Shown here piece after piece: positions 27,201 through 42,813 of a stretch of 64,000 nt of DNA. The stretch's first letter is position 1. Each line of letters opens with the position of its first letter. The translations under genes and the position numbers were made by a program. Source of the DNA: Dryococelus australis (taxonomy: Eukaryota; Arthropoda; Insecta; Phasmatodea; Phasmatidae); the NCBI GenBank assembly GCA_029891345.1, contig CM056995.1, positions 216,818,547 to 216,882,546 of the forward strand. The letters run 5' to 3'. The notes beneath the pieces are model-generated. The model saw only the letters and a program-made list of their open reading frames with translations. It made no database searches and was not told where the DNA came from.

Positions 27201-29492
27201 CATCGCAGTATGAATAATAAACACAGTGTATACATTTCATTACACTCAAAAGTTAACGCCTGAGACTGCAAAAAAAAATATTTATTAGGGTTTTGTGCAT
27301 TTTAGGAGGCCCTTAAAAGTGTTCACTTTACTGTAAACAGTCTATATGCTACTAGTTATGTTGGTAAGCAACTAATAAAAATATATATATTTTTTTTTAA
27401 TTTTCACGCTGTATTGCGAGTGTAATTTTCAAGAATATGGTATCTGAATCTAGTGGAATGGAAGTGAAGTGGAAATATTTAGCCGGCTCTTGACATCGAG
27501 ATCTTGAGAGTCGATGAGGGTGAGATGAGGTGTATATGGAGTAGTTGCGGAATGAAATGGCGTGTACGTACCTAGTACGTAAAGGCTGTTCACAGTAGAC
27601 TGAGCACTTTTGAAAGCCCGGCTTAAGGTCTACTTCTACGTACGTTGTGTATTCGTCCGCGTTATGAAAAATTAACATTGTTACGGGCCTCGTAACTTTA
27701 TTCATGCGTCGGTCAAGTAAAGTTGTGAAATAATTAGATAAATAAATATTTTACAATTCTGTTCATTTTATACTTCGATACATAAAAAAACAGAAAGCGA
27801 AAGAAATAATTTAAGTTATCAGAAATCGTTACATAACACCTGTTATTCCAAGTTAAGATACGTAACTACGTTCTCTCCATTTCTGCCAACTTGACTGGGC
27901 GCATGTCACTCAGTGCTCCCGTTAAAATATATGCGGGCAGGAGCAGTAAATTTTTACTAAGGTTGATTCCAAAAGTGCTCACTTTATCCTGAACAGCATT
28001 TAAGAAGTAGTGCTCACATCAAACAGTGTTAAAATGAGTGCGCACGAATGCGGTGGGTTGTCTCTCTGGTAATTATCTATGGTCCATTCTGGTTGCTTCC
28101 AACTTTTCTGAAGTCTTGCTGAAGTTCCACTTGCACGATATTCCTCCGCCTCATTTAAACAAAGCTTAACAAAGTCTTGGAAATTCCACCAGAGGGATAA
28201 TGCACCGAATGCGTACATACACGGCGTAATATAACTTTGGATAAGAACTATTTCTTACTAGGTATTACAAACACAACTATTTTCTCTCTGTTTGTATTCA
28301 CTTTGGGGTGGATTGCTTTGCCCCTCATTGTCGCTTATGAGGGGACGGCTTATAAACATATATATAACTTAACTTAAACTAACACATATGCCTTACGTAG
28401 GATTCGAACCTAGAGTCTCCCACACACCAGACCGGTGGAGCAGTAACCGACTGCGCCACGGGAAGTCGGTTGTTTGTATTCACAATATTTTTGAATTTAA
28501 TACTATAATTGATGTAATAAAATGTACGTAGAAGTTAAATTTAAAAAAAAGTAACTTAATGTTAACACAAGTACTAAACGATTGTGATATCTGACAATTT
28601 CAATTAGCGCTCCGCATTCGTGCGCACTCAGTTTAATGATGTTTCCCATGAGAACTATTTCTTACTATGCATTAGCAACATATCTACTTTCTCTCTAATT
28701 TTATTGCTGTTTATTATAAAGAAACATTATAATTTTTACAAAAATTAGATGTAAAAGTTAAATTTAACCAAAAAATGCGATAACTTTATGTAATTAGAAG
28801 TATAAAAACTGACAGTCAGGAAAGAAACAAACACGTCATACATGATGAGATTTTTTCAAAGGTTTGTTTCGCAACATGTGAGGATACCGTGAAGAGACTA
28901 CAGCTACTGGCAGTTATCTGGGCGCGTCTCACCACAGATAGCGGTGAATTGGGGTCGCTGGAGAAAGGGTAAACCCCTCACGACTAGGGAGCTCACGCGC
29001 CCAGATATCTGCCAGCCACAGTATAAAGCAAGTGTTGTGAGTGGCTTGTGTGTGTGTGTGTGGCGGACAGACTAACGAACGAGGTGTCGGGAGGGTCCGG
29101 GCAGAAGAGGAAGGGCTCTCAGAGGCCTAGGACGGGCTCGGGAGGAAGAAGCAGCGGCCGCAAGCGCAAGAACAAGAACCGCTCTACGACTACGAGCACG
29201 ACGACGACCAGGAGGACTACGACGACGTCCACCACGACGCCCAAGTACGTCACCCCGGAGCCGCCCACCACGCCCGACCCCGGCAGCGGTAAGTCTGCGC
29301 GCTCCCTCCTGCCTCGGCACTGAGAGGAAAGTCAACAAAATATTTGTTTCTATAGAGCCAAAAATATATTTAGTTCCCCCAACAAAATATTTGCTTGTAT
29401 AGGGCCAAAACTATATGTAGTTGCCAACATAAGATTTGTTTGTATAGGGCCAAAAATATATTAAATTGCCCCAACATATGTGTTTTTATAGG

Positions 29493-29574
<82 letters not shown>

Positions 29575-32500
29575 GCCCCAACAAAATATTTGTTTATATA
29601 GGGCCAAAAAATATATATACATAGTTGCCCCAGCATAATATTTGTTTGTTTAGGGCGAAAAATATATTTAGTTGCCCCAAAATAATATTTGTTCCTATAG
29701 AGCCAAAATATATATTTCGTTGCCCCAACAAAATATTTTGTTCCGTACCCAAAACTTTAAGTACAACAAATTAATTTTGCTACCCTAACAAAATACACGA
29801 TTGAATTAACAATACCTCTGTGATGGAACGAAAGAAATTAGACTGTCAAAAAACTATTTGGTTGAATCACCTATATATACCTAATTGTATGGTTACTCAT
29901 TTGATTGCCTTCTTTCGAATATACAGCTCGAGAGTTAGTTTGAATTTATTGTGACAATCTGAATTGTAACAGAGTTTGTTAGTGCATTTATTGATGCGCA
30001 ATAACGGTATAAACATCGTTATAAAGCAAGTTAAACAAGAAATTAAAAACTAAAGATGGGAAAATTTGAAACATATATTTGCGCACGTGGTCCAGTATTT
30101 ACAATGTGTGTACTTATAAACATCACTGTTCCATCAGTAGTCACTAACTGTGATTGAGTCCTGCCCCCGTAGCTCAGGGGAAGGGTAGCTGACTTGAAGT
30201 CGGAGGGGGGTGGGGGAGGGTTCGCGCCCATTGCCTCCGACGTGGCAGATATTCAGTTCGCGTGTCGCACTGTGTTGTCAGCACATCAGTCTCACTAGAG
30301 CTTCGTCAACGTCAAATGCCATAGTAACGTCACATAATGGAAAACGAGAAAAAGAATTGCTATGGTGTGGCACTCGGTCGCGGATGATGTAGGTTCGAAT
30401 CCCGCTCTCGTAGATGATTTTTTTAATATTAAACGAAACTGTTTAATGTACGTTGAGCCAAACAAATCTTCAGTCGCACCAACCAAATCTTTGTTTGTAG
30501 CAAACAAATAAGAACAACAAAATAATTTGAGTTCAACAACAAAATATATAATTGCCCCTATACAAACAATTAATATGGTTGCGCCAAACAAACTTTGCTT
30601 GATCATTGAGTAAAGATATACACTAGAGTGGCCATGGGATAGGAAAAAATCTGACCAGTTTTATGTATTAGTTCCGCTGTTGATCCAGAGGAGCGCTAGT
30701 GTTCTCGACGACGTCATCCGCACGGTGTTGCCAATTCCGCAGCCGGTAAAAGTATGTTGTAACCCCGACCTCGGCTCACCCACATGATAGTTCGTTCTGC
30801 CAGAGGCGAGCCTGTCACACTCCAGTTACCAGCATTCGTTGCAGCTATCAATACCCAACTCCTGATTTACTAGGGGCGGCCATGTCACGTTTTTCGTTTA
30901 CGACGTAGAATTATGTGTTTACAGAAATATGTGGTGATATCAACTACGGTTTGGTTTTATTTACCTCTGCGAAAATAAATTATCATAAATTAATAACGGT
31001 AATTGTTTTCAATCTAAATCTATTATTTTACTATGGTTTAGGTGTGCATGGTAAAATAAGAGTACTGTTAGCACTTACATTTACAAACGTCATATTAATC
31101 ATGAATGATGTCGTACATCATAGTAAACTTTTCGTCCCGTTCTTATGTGAAAGGAAATATTTGTTCAGTAATGGAGAAATATATGTTAGATGCACGACGG
31201 TCTACAATTGAACACTTACAGTTTGGGGTTGTGATCCACTACATATGTGACTGTTCGTACAAATTATCATTACGTTCAATATATTGTTTCGAGTGTTATT
31301 AAGGCTGTGTCTGAACCTAGGAATGATGCACTTATGCATATAAGCATACTCCACTCGGCTGATGCGTGATACATTCTGATAGACGTACTTATTTGCATCC
31401 TGTACAGCAACTAGTTAGCTGATAAGATTATGAACAAGCATTTTGACGGGGAAATCCACACTGAATATGTTCTGGAACGTAGGCGCATAGCTTTAGAAAG
31501 CGCTGTAAAGCGCATGACAACGAAAGTGTTCCTATTAACCAATCATAGACTTTTTACAAGAAAGGAATGAATATATATTTGAGTCAGTAAACGCAGTTAT
31601 CGATAATGTATCATTAAAACTGGTAATAACTAGAGGTAAAAATCCTTTTAATACTAATATTGGTATTAATAAAAATTAAATGTCGGATATTGATATAACG
31701 TTTTCACTCATGCATGCCTTGCCTTGTAAAAATGTTGGCAGTGTTCTCATCGCTCTGCATATTAACTATGCATTCAATGTCACGCCCGGTTTACAACAAA
31801 TCACGACGATAACTGATTATATCTATCCCGGCTCTTCTAGATCATTAAAGGTTAGAGAGTATACATTTTTAAGAAAGTTGCCCAGTGGCGTTTCTCAAAA
31901 GTTAATGCCTCCATTTCAGTCTTTATAAATATAAATATTTGGATTAATAATTATGAACTGCAAATTTATTTTAAAAATAGTATCTTATGGGCTGTAAGGA
32001 CGCGAGACATACACACATTCGTTTCCCCGTGTACGTGCGTATGTCATTTCCCGAGACATGTAAAACATCTACGTACGTAGACGAATGCGAACGATGTATG
32101 AGCGTGCATCTCATTAAACAGAAAACTTTTTGCAGACTGCAGGAAAAGGACATTATTGATAACGTTTAAGGCTCAACTCTAACAGATGCTTGTTTTAAAG
32201 CGACAATAGAACTGTCGTCATTGTAAGATCCACATTTGCAATGATGATGTGCATTAGTGGATATTGTCTGAAAAAGTTGGCAGCTGTGTGTATTTACATT
32301 TACACGAGTGTAACACAGCACACCATTGTATATTACACACTGAAACCTCGGACACATAAAAATGCGAAAAACGTTGACACTGAAGTGTTTATCAGTAATG
32401 TTAACACTAACGAACGCATGAGAACTAGACATAACAAAGAGAGTGGCAATATTCTACTTCAAACTACGTACATTACAAAATATAACTACTTGTGAATATG

Positions 32501-35500
32501 TTAATAAACAAGACAGTAATATAATATCCAATAACAACTTAAAAGAAAACAATTGTTGCGAAATATATACACAAATCACGGCACTTACTTGCTTTTTAAA
32601 ACATGTCTAGTGTATTTTATTAACAGTTATTTGTTTTGAAAAAACGTTTTAAGTACGCATTCGCGCATGTGTTTTGAATGTCAAAACCAAAATGGCGCTG
32701 ATTTTGTCATTTTGTATTTTTGCTAACATCTGCTATATACAATATACGAAATATCAATTTACCAAATACGTCACAATGTTTGTATAAAATATCGACTCAC
32801 TTGATCATTTCGTCAACACAATCTGCCAATTCGGACACGGCCTACGTTTACAATACAAAACCTAATGCATTTATAATTATGCAGTAGTTGCGTCTCTGTC
32901 ATACAGAAACACGTCTTCTGTATTTGCAGTTGCAGTGAATTTAAACAGGCAGCAAGCCTGTCATGTTTACTTTTGTTCCTAACAACACCTCGTAAGAAAC
33001 ATCCATATTGAAGCAGATCATACTTCAAAGCCGACATTTGCTATTAGAGAAGCTTATTATTTGTGAACAAAGATAAGCATCAACATGTGCACATACGCGC
33101 CTCTGTCATATTGTTTTATACTTACATTACTGTAAATAACACTTTCCCGCCAACAACACCGACTACTTTGTAATGATTGGTCGTAACCTCAACATTTTAT
33201 CTAAAGATATAAAATACAACTATTTCTTACAACGCACACGACATGATAAGGTTCCACTGGGAACCAAAACATAAGAGAACACACATTTGTGTCTTCTGCA
33301 CACATCTTAACGCATAATATAATGCTTAAATATTTATATTGTTAATACAGCTTTACCTCAGACGTCGCAGCTTACGCTGCAATACGGTGTGCAGGTGTGT
33401 TTAAACGCAGTCGAGTTAACACATCTCTCTGTTCATAGTGTACAGTTGTTACCAAGAATAACAGAAATATTATTAAATATTTTGACTGTGTCAAAAGTTT
33501 TTTGTATATTCTGGAATATTTGTCGTCTCCTAGCCTACAAATGGATAACGACAGCAATTTACGAACACTATGTAAAATTGGAATGGTTTGTGACAGTAGG
33601 GAATGCTTGTGTGTTAACTTTGTGGCATATTTACATAATTATAATTTACTTTTCCTAATATAGTTATGTTCTCTGTGCCCCATGTTTTGTTGAATGAATA
33701 AATACTTGTATCATTAACGACCACTCATTTTGTTTGCACGATTATACTATACTAACGAAATATATTTTATAACATGTACGATCATCTTAACAAGGAGTGT
33801 TAATTCATACAGCAAGTGTGGATTCGATTCGTTTATCATGGGTATTTTCTCCTTTTTACTAGCATTCCCCTACCACTTAACAATGTTAATTGTAATATAA
33901 TACTAAATGTATGTAGTGTATCATATATGCAAAACAGTATTTCTTCCGATATTTGAAAAAAATTTAAAAAGTTTCTGGTGCCTAAATTATGCGCGAGAGA
34001 CGTGAGTCGATTAGCCGTACTTACACGATGCCCAATTTCTGCTACTTTCTGTTATACTCGTGGGCACAGCAGAAGGCACACACGTTTCTATAGCAGAAGG
34101 GAAGAAAGAACGCATCCTTTCACACCCACACGTCATCTAAAGTTCTAATAGAAACTTGTAAATGGTAGGCAAAACAACTCGCAGGAGACAGGGGTACAAT
34201 TACAAGCAAGGTTTATATTTATCTAGGTTCTTTGTGGTGCATCCAAAAGATACAACGATTATTTCTTTTTTCCCCTGAAGACTGCATTGGTTTAGATTGT
34301 AACGTACGAGTACTATTAATGTATGGAATGTTATATGAGTGACGGTACTGCTTATGTATGAAAAACAAGGTACTGTATTCACATGTATGTATGACGGACA
34401 TTTACGCCACTCATTAAAACGTTGGCATATTATTTCAATAAGGCCGTAGCTAGGAATGTACTCTAGGCGGATAGGTTGAGAAGGGGGTGGGGGTGAGGAG
34501 AGAGATTTCTTATGTCTATTTTTAAACAAAAATAAAAAACGTCTATTATTACAAATTTATTATAATCAATAGCTTCATGTACATATATGGAACCACACGA
34601 CTCTATAAACATTCTTCATGTTCAATGCAGTTCACATATTCCTTGCATTAACATATAATAATACTTGTCATTTTGTTTTCAAATTTTATTTTCATTTAGT
34701 TTAGGGGGTATGTGTCCCAATATATGTATATATATAATATTTATATATATTTATATGTATATCCCCCATCACTGTTATACCCATGTTTTTAAATGTGTAT
34801 CTTTAATGAGCATAATAATCAATATTGTGCTCTCCGTAATTAAACACGCTTTTACGGCCAAAATAAGACAGAACTGTTACAATATTAAACGTAAGGCTTT
34901 CATGTGTGCCTTTTAATACTACTCACGCTATACAGATTAAATTATTTACTCTAGAAAACAATCGACGTGATTAGTATAGAACCACTGCTCGTAGACTGTA
35001 CTGTGCTGATACTTGCGTATTATTACTGTTAGACAAAGATATCGTGGAAATAAACATTTTCTAACGTTAAAATAAGTTATAAACAGCCATAATGTGTCAC
35101 ATAGAAAAACTCCATTCCCGTCGGAGCTTCGAACCCTAAGACCTACAATCACGTGACACAGACCTGTGCGCAAACTCACTGAGCTACACTAACACTTACA
35201 GTAAACATGTGTGATAAGGTATTATATAGAAAATAAATCCACAGTTATCGCGTATTTTATAAAGTGGTGTTTATTCTTTTATTATGACCGTATAAGTAAT
35301 ATGCAACGTTTCCCATTACTTATGAGTACATTATATTTCATTTTGTTCATTCATATGTTTTACAAAGCTTGTAATCTTTTCGTAAATTGATATATACGAC
35401 GTGAGAAAGTAACTCGGTGTCCGCCATCTTGTCTGTCCCAGAGTGTGGGTATAACAGACAATCAGAACACTTTCTACTGTTTCGGAGTTTTGTCTGGGGG

Positions 35501-35520
35501 GGGGGGGTAACAGAGATGGA

Positions 35521-35569
<49 letters not shown>

Positions 35570-38500
35570 GATATCAATGTGGCAACGCCGCCGACATTCC
35601 CCACGCACAAACCACGAAAATGGACTAGCGCGACGTAGTGTTCATCCCTCGAACTACAGCTGGAGTGGTCAGAAAACTTAACCTGAGGAAATCCACTCTA
35701 GGTATATCTTTACTCAATGGCTTGATTCAACGAATCCTTTTTCTCAGTTTCTCAGTTCGGAGTATGAGCATGTTTACTGGCAGTCACGACAATCTAGAAG
35801 TGAGTCGTCGATGCAGGCTGTACCTAAACTTCGTGCATAAAACGAAGCCACAGCATCTGTGGGCATAAACAACCATAAAACCCTAGTACGTTAATGTCCG
35901 GAAAAGCAAACTTATTTTACTAAAGTGACGTTGAATTGAGGCGCGACATTGCCTGGAGTTGGAAATCAATACAAACAAATAAATGTATTTATTAAATATT
36001 CTAAACCAAAGTATGGTTGTTCAATACAAAAATAAAAGTAGTGAATTACTTTCTGTAAAACAATACACTTCAATTAAGTACCAAATGTCCCCTTGAACTT
36101 AACTTCAACGTCACATTAGTAATACAAGATTGCTTTTTCCGGACATTTTTGTACTAGATTATTGAGGTCCACATGTGCTGTAGCTTCATTTTCTGCACGT
36201 AGTTCAAATACGTCCTGTATACCCCACTACAGGAGCACAGCATTTCTATTGGTCAGTGCGTTTACTCTACCAGCGTCCAATTGGTCTATATAGCACCGGT
36301 TGTACTTGCCATACTTATAAATACCGTTTTAGGCTAGCTTTTAGCTAACGAGTTGACAAGCTGACGCGTCCCAATTACATTGACTTGTCACGACTAACGC
36401 GAGATGCAACCCATCTTGTTAATTCTGTTAATTGAAACAATACAAAATTTTTGTTCACGAAAATTACAACAAATGCTTCATAGTGTCCATATAAGATTAT
36501 CATAAAACTTGGCGAAGCATACGGGATCATATCAGAGTAGGTTTTGTCATTGAGGGCAGATAAATTGGCATAATACCGTTGCCAGTGTTTGACTCTGAGA
36601 TAGTCTCCAAAGTGATGACGGTCTTTCATATGCCGAAATCAAATAAATATGGGTTTGTGTCCAACATTATATGCAGCAATTGTTTATGAGACTACGTAAT
36701 ATAAACTATACAACGAATTATGGCTCCCACCGTGTGAAGCATTCCCTTATCGGATACCATCTTCTGTTGTGTACAGTATACGTCATTACGTACACTTCCT
36801 ATGAAACTCCCAGACTACCATGTCTCGAAGGGTAAACTAAGTTTTATGGAGTTTGACGTAGCAGTATGACACCCGCATTCACTGAAGGCACGGGTGCCAA
36901 AATACAGGATGTTGGAAAATTGCATGAGAATACTTTTGGGAAACATTATTCACATCTGGAGGATGAAAAAATGTTATAAGAATATATGTCCACAAACGCT
37001 TAGTTTCTTTACTACAGCCCGCAATACATGATGTACAGTGTATGGCCCGCGGACTGGATCATGTTACTGTGGAAAGCTATAACAGCGTTCGTTTGCATGA
37101 TACACTACACCTCACACCGCGACACTACACCTAACCTACACATAAATTAGTTACACATGTGTGAAAGCTTATCGTCGGCACTAAAGGAAATGTTTAAAAT
37201 GCCCTACATAATCACGAACACATGCATCAACCCACCGTTGCATGGAGACCCGGATGAGTTGATGAATCCCTGGAAAATTCCTGCTTGTTTCGCAACCCGC
37301 CACAATAAGGTTACGAAGGGTACCCACATCGTCCACGGGGTTTCATACACAAGTGCCTTTAAATGTCCCCACAAATGAAAGTCCAGTGGATTCAAATCAG
37401 GGCTCCTTGGGAGCTGGTATGGGGCTGCCAATTACAGCTGCGATGACATTCCACAGTAAAATGATCCAGCCCGCGGATCATACACTGTACATTATGTATT
37501 ATGAGCTGTAGTAAAGAAACAAAACATTTGCGGACCTATGTTAATATAATTTTCTTTCATCCTCCAGCTGTGAGGAATGTTTCCCCAAAGTATTGACAGC
37601 AATTTTGCAACATCCTGTGTTACTTTCCCAAAAGTTTTCATAAAATTCACTGTTGCTTGTTACGTCAACGAAATTTAAAATGTAAATTATTTAAGTGGAC
37701 ACTTTAGATTGTGTATTATTCTACATAAAGAAGGATATTTTATTCAGTCACTCTCAACTCGGTATTATTTTAACAGAAAGCCGGCCAGTAATGGAAGTTG
37801 TACAATACAGTAAGCGCAACTGATGTTGAGTGATCGTATATGACGGTTGTAACTGGGAATACAGAAACGAAAGGAACTGCAGTTGCCAGTAAATCACTAC
37901 TGCACTTATAGTGCTTTCTTAAATTTAATACTCCCGCGTGTGAGCTTCGCCCAGGAGCGATAAGTACAACACAGCGGCACGCATCAAGTGCGCCATCGCC
38001 ACTAAGCTCAAAGCTCTCAACTTGCGCCCAGTGTTTTGACGTGAATACGTCTTTAAATTTGCAACCATAATGGGAGGTAATCCAGAAAATCCAATGATAA
38101 CAACATCGGGTGATACAGTTTGGCATTAGAGCTCCGAATCTATCGCCTACATTCAAAATTCAATTACACTACTCGATTGCCCAAGGATCAAATAATATGT
38201 TACGTTGAATGAGGACTGCGAAGCATCTCGCGTGGCGAAATGTGTGAAGGGAAAGGGGGGCGCAATTTTGAGTTCGTTTCGCTGCGTCTCCTAACTTTCG
38301 CGTAGTATAACTTTTGACTAGGATAAGCTATGAAGCTCTTTTAAATTTCAATTGAGAGTTCTCGTCAAGATAAATCGAGTTCGTGTATAAAAACATCTGT
38401 GCGGCGTGGTAATGGTGAAATTGTATGAGTTTAATGAAAAAAATTAAGAAAACATAACACAATTTCGACTTATACTCGTCAAACTGCCAAGTTGAAATGC

Positions 38501-41500
38501 AGAAATCGTATACGGTTGGAAATATCATCTCAAAAGCAATCCAGTGATACCCATAAAACCCCATATGATCGAGTGAAGCGGTGACGGGAACGTAAAAAAC
38601 CATGAAGGCGTCCGAACGCGTCAACGTAGAAGTATTCACGCAAAACAAACAGCCGTGTCCCCAACAAAACCAAACCCCATTTTTTGTCACACTGCGTGTA
38701 CCTATGGGACTTTCAGCGGTGAGCCTAGTATTTTATTAGTGGAAAGTCTGTAGGAAGGTTCAACGCAGCGCCCTTGAGTTGTTTCAAAGTTATCTGGTGC
38801 GCACATTTTGAGATACAGCGCTTTGAAAAAGCAGTTTTCAGCCATTTTGGAGTACTCTGAAATGGTGTTTCTAATGTGCGTGACGTCCTGAAAGCATTCG
38901 ATAGCCCTCGTCTGGTGTGTGTGTGTGTGTGTGTTATTTTTGTAGATCAGGGCATTGTACGTATGTTTAATAGTTCCCTAGAAAAAAACTAGTATTCTAA
39001 ACACACTGCGACATATTTCAAGCGCCGGGTAGATGGTAGCTTTAAGTCATAGCGTACTCTACGTAGGACGTTTAACAGATACTGGCTTTGATGATTTTCA
39101 TTTCAGACAAAAATAAACAGTGTCCAATGAGGCCAGTCCCTCGCATGTGTTTTCTTACCCTACGTCCAAGTTAATCTATACTACTTATTAGTATAAAAAA
39201 ACGTATACTTTGTACAACTAAATTTGCATAGAATGGTGTAAATTTTCTAATACTATGCAGCAGAAAATAAAGTGCAACATTCGCGAATTTTCTCCCATGG
39301 CAAGTAATTTTACACATACATCGCAATTGTAATTTCACCACTGTGTAAGTGTATTTTCTCACTAACAAAAACGTAAAATCACAGATTCATCGTAATTTTC
39401 AATACACAATTTCTGTACATTTTTCACTGTTTTACTAAGCAATTCTACCGTCAGCATATGTTATTTTACAACTGCGTCATGTTAATTCACATTTTACTTC
39501 TTTTTGTAACTTGGTAGTTTAACAGAGTTATACAAAGTTATTTCCAAAACGTGGGTAACAGTTGACTTCCAATATAGAATAAGTAGTTATATAGGCCTAC
39601 AAAAGCCAGTATATTTCATCAGCGGGAGTTAAGCTTCCCTTTTGAACACACAAAAGGAGTTCTAAGCAGTTCTACTCCCTACCTCTAGATCGCACGATTC
39701 AAACAAATATTTGTAGTTATATTTGAATTCACAGGAACATTAGTGTAAAATTACAAATACTGTATTCGTTTTAGCAAATTACACATAAAAATATACAATT
39801 ACCAAAAATTCGTAGGTGTAAATATACGCTCACAGATACTGCAGAATGTAATGCAAGTTTATACACACAAGGTAATCGTAAAATTATACAGTTGAAGACG
39901 TACAACTATACTGACACTGGGCGTTCATACAACGACTATACAGCAGTAAATATACATAGCTTAAGGTTTTAATACAGTGAGTGGGTCAATTTTTACACAT
40001 ACTACAAAATGTGTAATCTAACACCAGCATTGTGTTTATTAAGCCATACATTTATGTATTTTCGCCAAAGACATGTAGTACTCTTTGGATTATTAAGAAT
40101 ATTTGTGTAAAATTTAACGGAATCGTAGATGTTTTTACAAATTACACATACAAAATGTAAAATTACCAAAAATTCGTGTGCGTAAATTTACACTTATTAT
40201 TTTACAGTGTACCGCGGCTTCGCTATGCGGAGTCAGTTTGATTATATAAGCACTTAATAATCTCGGTATTACTAGCCTCGTGATTCATCTCTAGAATAAA
40301 TTTAAAAAATAGCTTCGAGCAGTCGGCGGTTTAAACAGCGATCGGTATTCACAGATATAATGCAGTGGGCTAAATTGTCTTATTTTATCATAACGAAGCT
40401 TCTAATTGGGGCAGTGTGAGTTTAATCTGACCACGATTCATTTCCTGTCATCGTAAGATTACGGTCTGATGTCCGTAAGCTATAAAGACTCCAATAACAA
40501 GAAATCGGGTCATAATTTTTAAAATAAATTCTTGCTGCCATTTTCGTCACACATCATTAGCTACTGTTTTGAAATAGATGCAAACGAATACTTATTTTAT
40601 AGCCACACGAACAACATGTAATCAAAAAAACCATCGCTTATAAGCCAATAATTTACTATGGAATGGTTTCATGTAACATTAATATAGCTACAACAATTTT
40701 ACTGACCGACCATCCTTCTTATTCTACGCAAAACAAATATAATATATTTAATAGGGCTACTTATGCAAGGCACTAAAAAAAAATATCGTTTCCTACGTAA
40801 GAGTTGAAATCCATCTGCATTTTGCAGAGATGCATAAAATAAGAGAGGTTATATTCTGTAAAAACCAACATATTCAATTTTAAAAAACTTACGTTCTGCA
40901 GAAATTAATTTAATTTTTTTAATAAGAAATTAATTAATTTATGAAACTCAGTGAAAGAATGTTTTAACACGAAATAGAAAATACCTTACCATTGCCATTC
41001 GAAACATTGTCTGAAGTGGCTCGAGATGTAACACTGTTGCCATTTCTATTTAACGTTTTTATTGACGACATACCTGAAATTCTTAAACCCTGCTTTAGAT
41101 AGACGATTAGGAAATTCCTAACTATGTCAATTGTGTTCCAGCAGTGTAACCATTTATAAAGGTTTGGCACTTGTGAAAAATGAGCCCTCAAATTATCTGA
41201 CATTGGTGATGTTCTGAGACGCAGTTAAATTATGGGCAAGTGTCTCTCTCTCCAATAAAAGATCAAAGTAGTCTGAACCAAATAATTGACAACCATGTCA
41301 CTAAAAGCAATAACACGTTACTAATGATTTCATATACTTACTTTCATAGCATAACCAGTGATTTATTCCAGTTCACAGGTAATTCAACTGTCCAAAATTA
41401 AAAATAGTGCATTCGTCTGATTCTTTATAGAAATAGTAACAGTTCTTTGGTCACGCTAACGTCACTGCTTGAAACCACTGATTTACCTTTAGTGTAGCAA

Positions 41501-42767
41501 AGTCACCACGCCCTCACAATGCAAGGCCATGTTCAGTACACAAGTTGAAAGAGTAATCGCAGAACAATAAAGGAACTGTGAATTCAGATTGTAACTTTAT
41601 GTGAATACACAAACGTGTTTTAGTATACACCAAAGGCGTCGCTACCCACTTATTTCCGCAGAGGCCCGACCTTGTAGATGCGTAATTTATAACACATCCA
41701 CTGGCAACCTTAACAAACTATTTGCTCACGAACATAATATTTCCGAACTTTTCCACGAATACATCCGTTACTCGGCTCTGCCTGTTGGGACACCGAACGA
41801 TGTGGTGCAGTGTAAATACTTATGACTCGCATTCGGGAGGACCCGGATTCAAATCCCAGTCCAGCCATCCTGATATCGATCTTCAGTGATTTCCCCGGGG
41901 CCGCGCTGGTTGAGTGGACAGAACACTCGCCTCCCACCGAAGCGAAACGGGTTTGATTAACGGCGCGGTCGCTCCAGGATTTTCGCACGTGGAGAACGTG
42001 GTCGGCGGATTTCCTCAGGGATCTCCCGTTTCCTCTGACTTTGCATTCCTGCGCTGCTCCGTTTCTACCTCGTTTCACACTCATCGGCTTTCAAGACCTC
42101 GTTGTTAAGAGTCACTCCGTAACTTCTCGAAATCACTCCAGCCGAATGCTGGGATGATTCATTGTTACGTGTCGTACACTGTTAAAAAAAATTCTTCATT
42201 TTACGGAAAAGTGCTGGTAAAAATGTATCCATAGGTTACAATTAACTCTCCGTATAATTACGGACACATTGATTTTCAAAAACGGACTTCCCATAAAATT
42301 CACGGAACCTCTACGTTGATTCCTTAGTTAGTTTTCTGTACTTCTAGTTTAAATAATTGTTAGTATCTACATTAATTTAATTTTCATTGTGTGCGTGTTC
42401 TACTGTGTAAAAAATATTTTTAAAGTTTTTTTGTATGCTTAAGCAAGATTTGAACCTGAGTCAAAAAGTTGCGAGTTCACGACCCTAACCAACAATGCTG
42501 ACGTGGCGAATTTGGTATAAATGTTTTGTTCTATTCGTCATATAAGCAACTTTTTAGTTCCTGTTAGAGTTGGTGTATTTCAAGTGTTGCTAAGTGTTAC
42601 ATTGCTACTTTTCAATGTTAAAAGTAACAGGTCTTAGTGACATCCGCAGAATCTATAATTTCCTAGTTACAGTGACGAAGGAAGTTTCGTGTAGACTCGT
42701 CATTGTTCTTCTTGCCCGAAACCCGAAGTGATAGGAAATATGTATATGTGTATATATATATATATAA

Positions 42768-42813
<46 letters not shown>

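Noticed and set aside
28385..28470. Possible tRNA gene on the - strand
   Set aside because: A and B boxes are present but the acceptor arms do not pair, and the unit is flanked by a 13-bp duplication: it is a SINE head.
29072..29338. 88-codon Arg-rich - strand frame over exon 6
   Set aside because: It is antisense of GC-rich Thr/Arg linker codons; no support.
30165..30235. tRNA-like sequence gcccccgtagctcagggg...
   Set aside because: The variable region is a long G run, there is no acceptor-stem partner, and it lies in a repeat element.
33389..33658. 89-codon hydrophobic + strand frame in intron 6
   Set aside because: AT-rich sequence gives Ile/Leu/Tyr/Phe-rich frames by chance; there is no motif or homologous copy.
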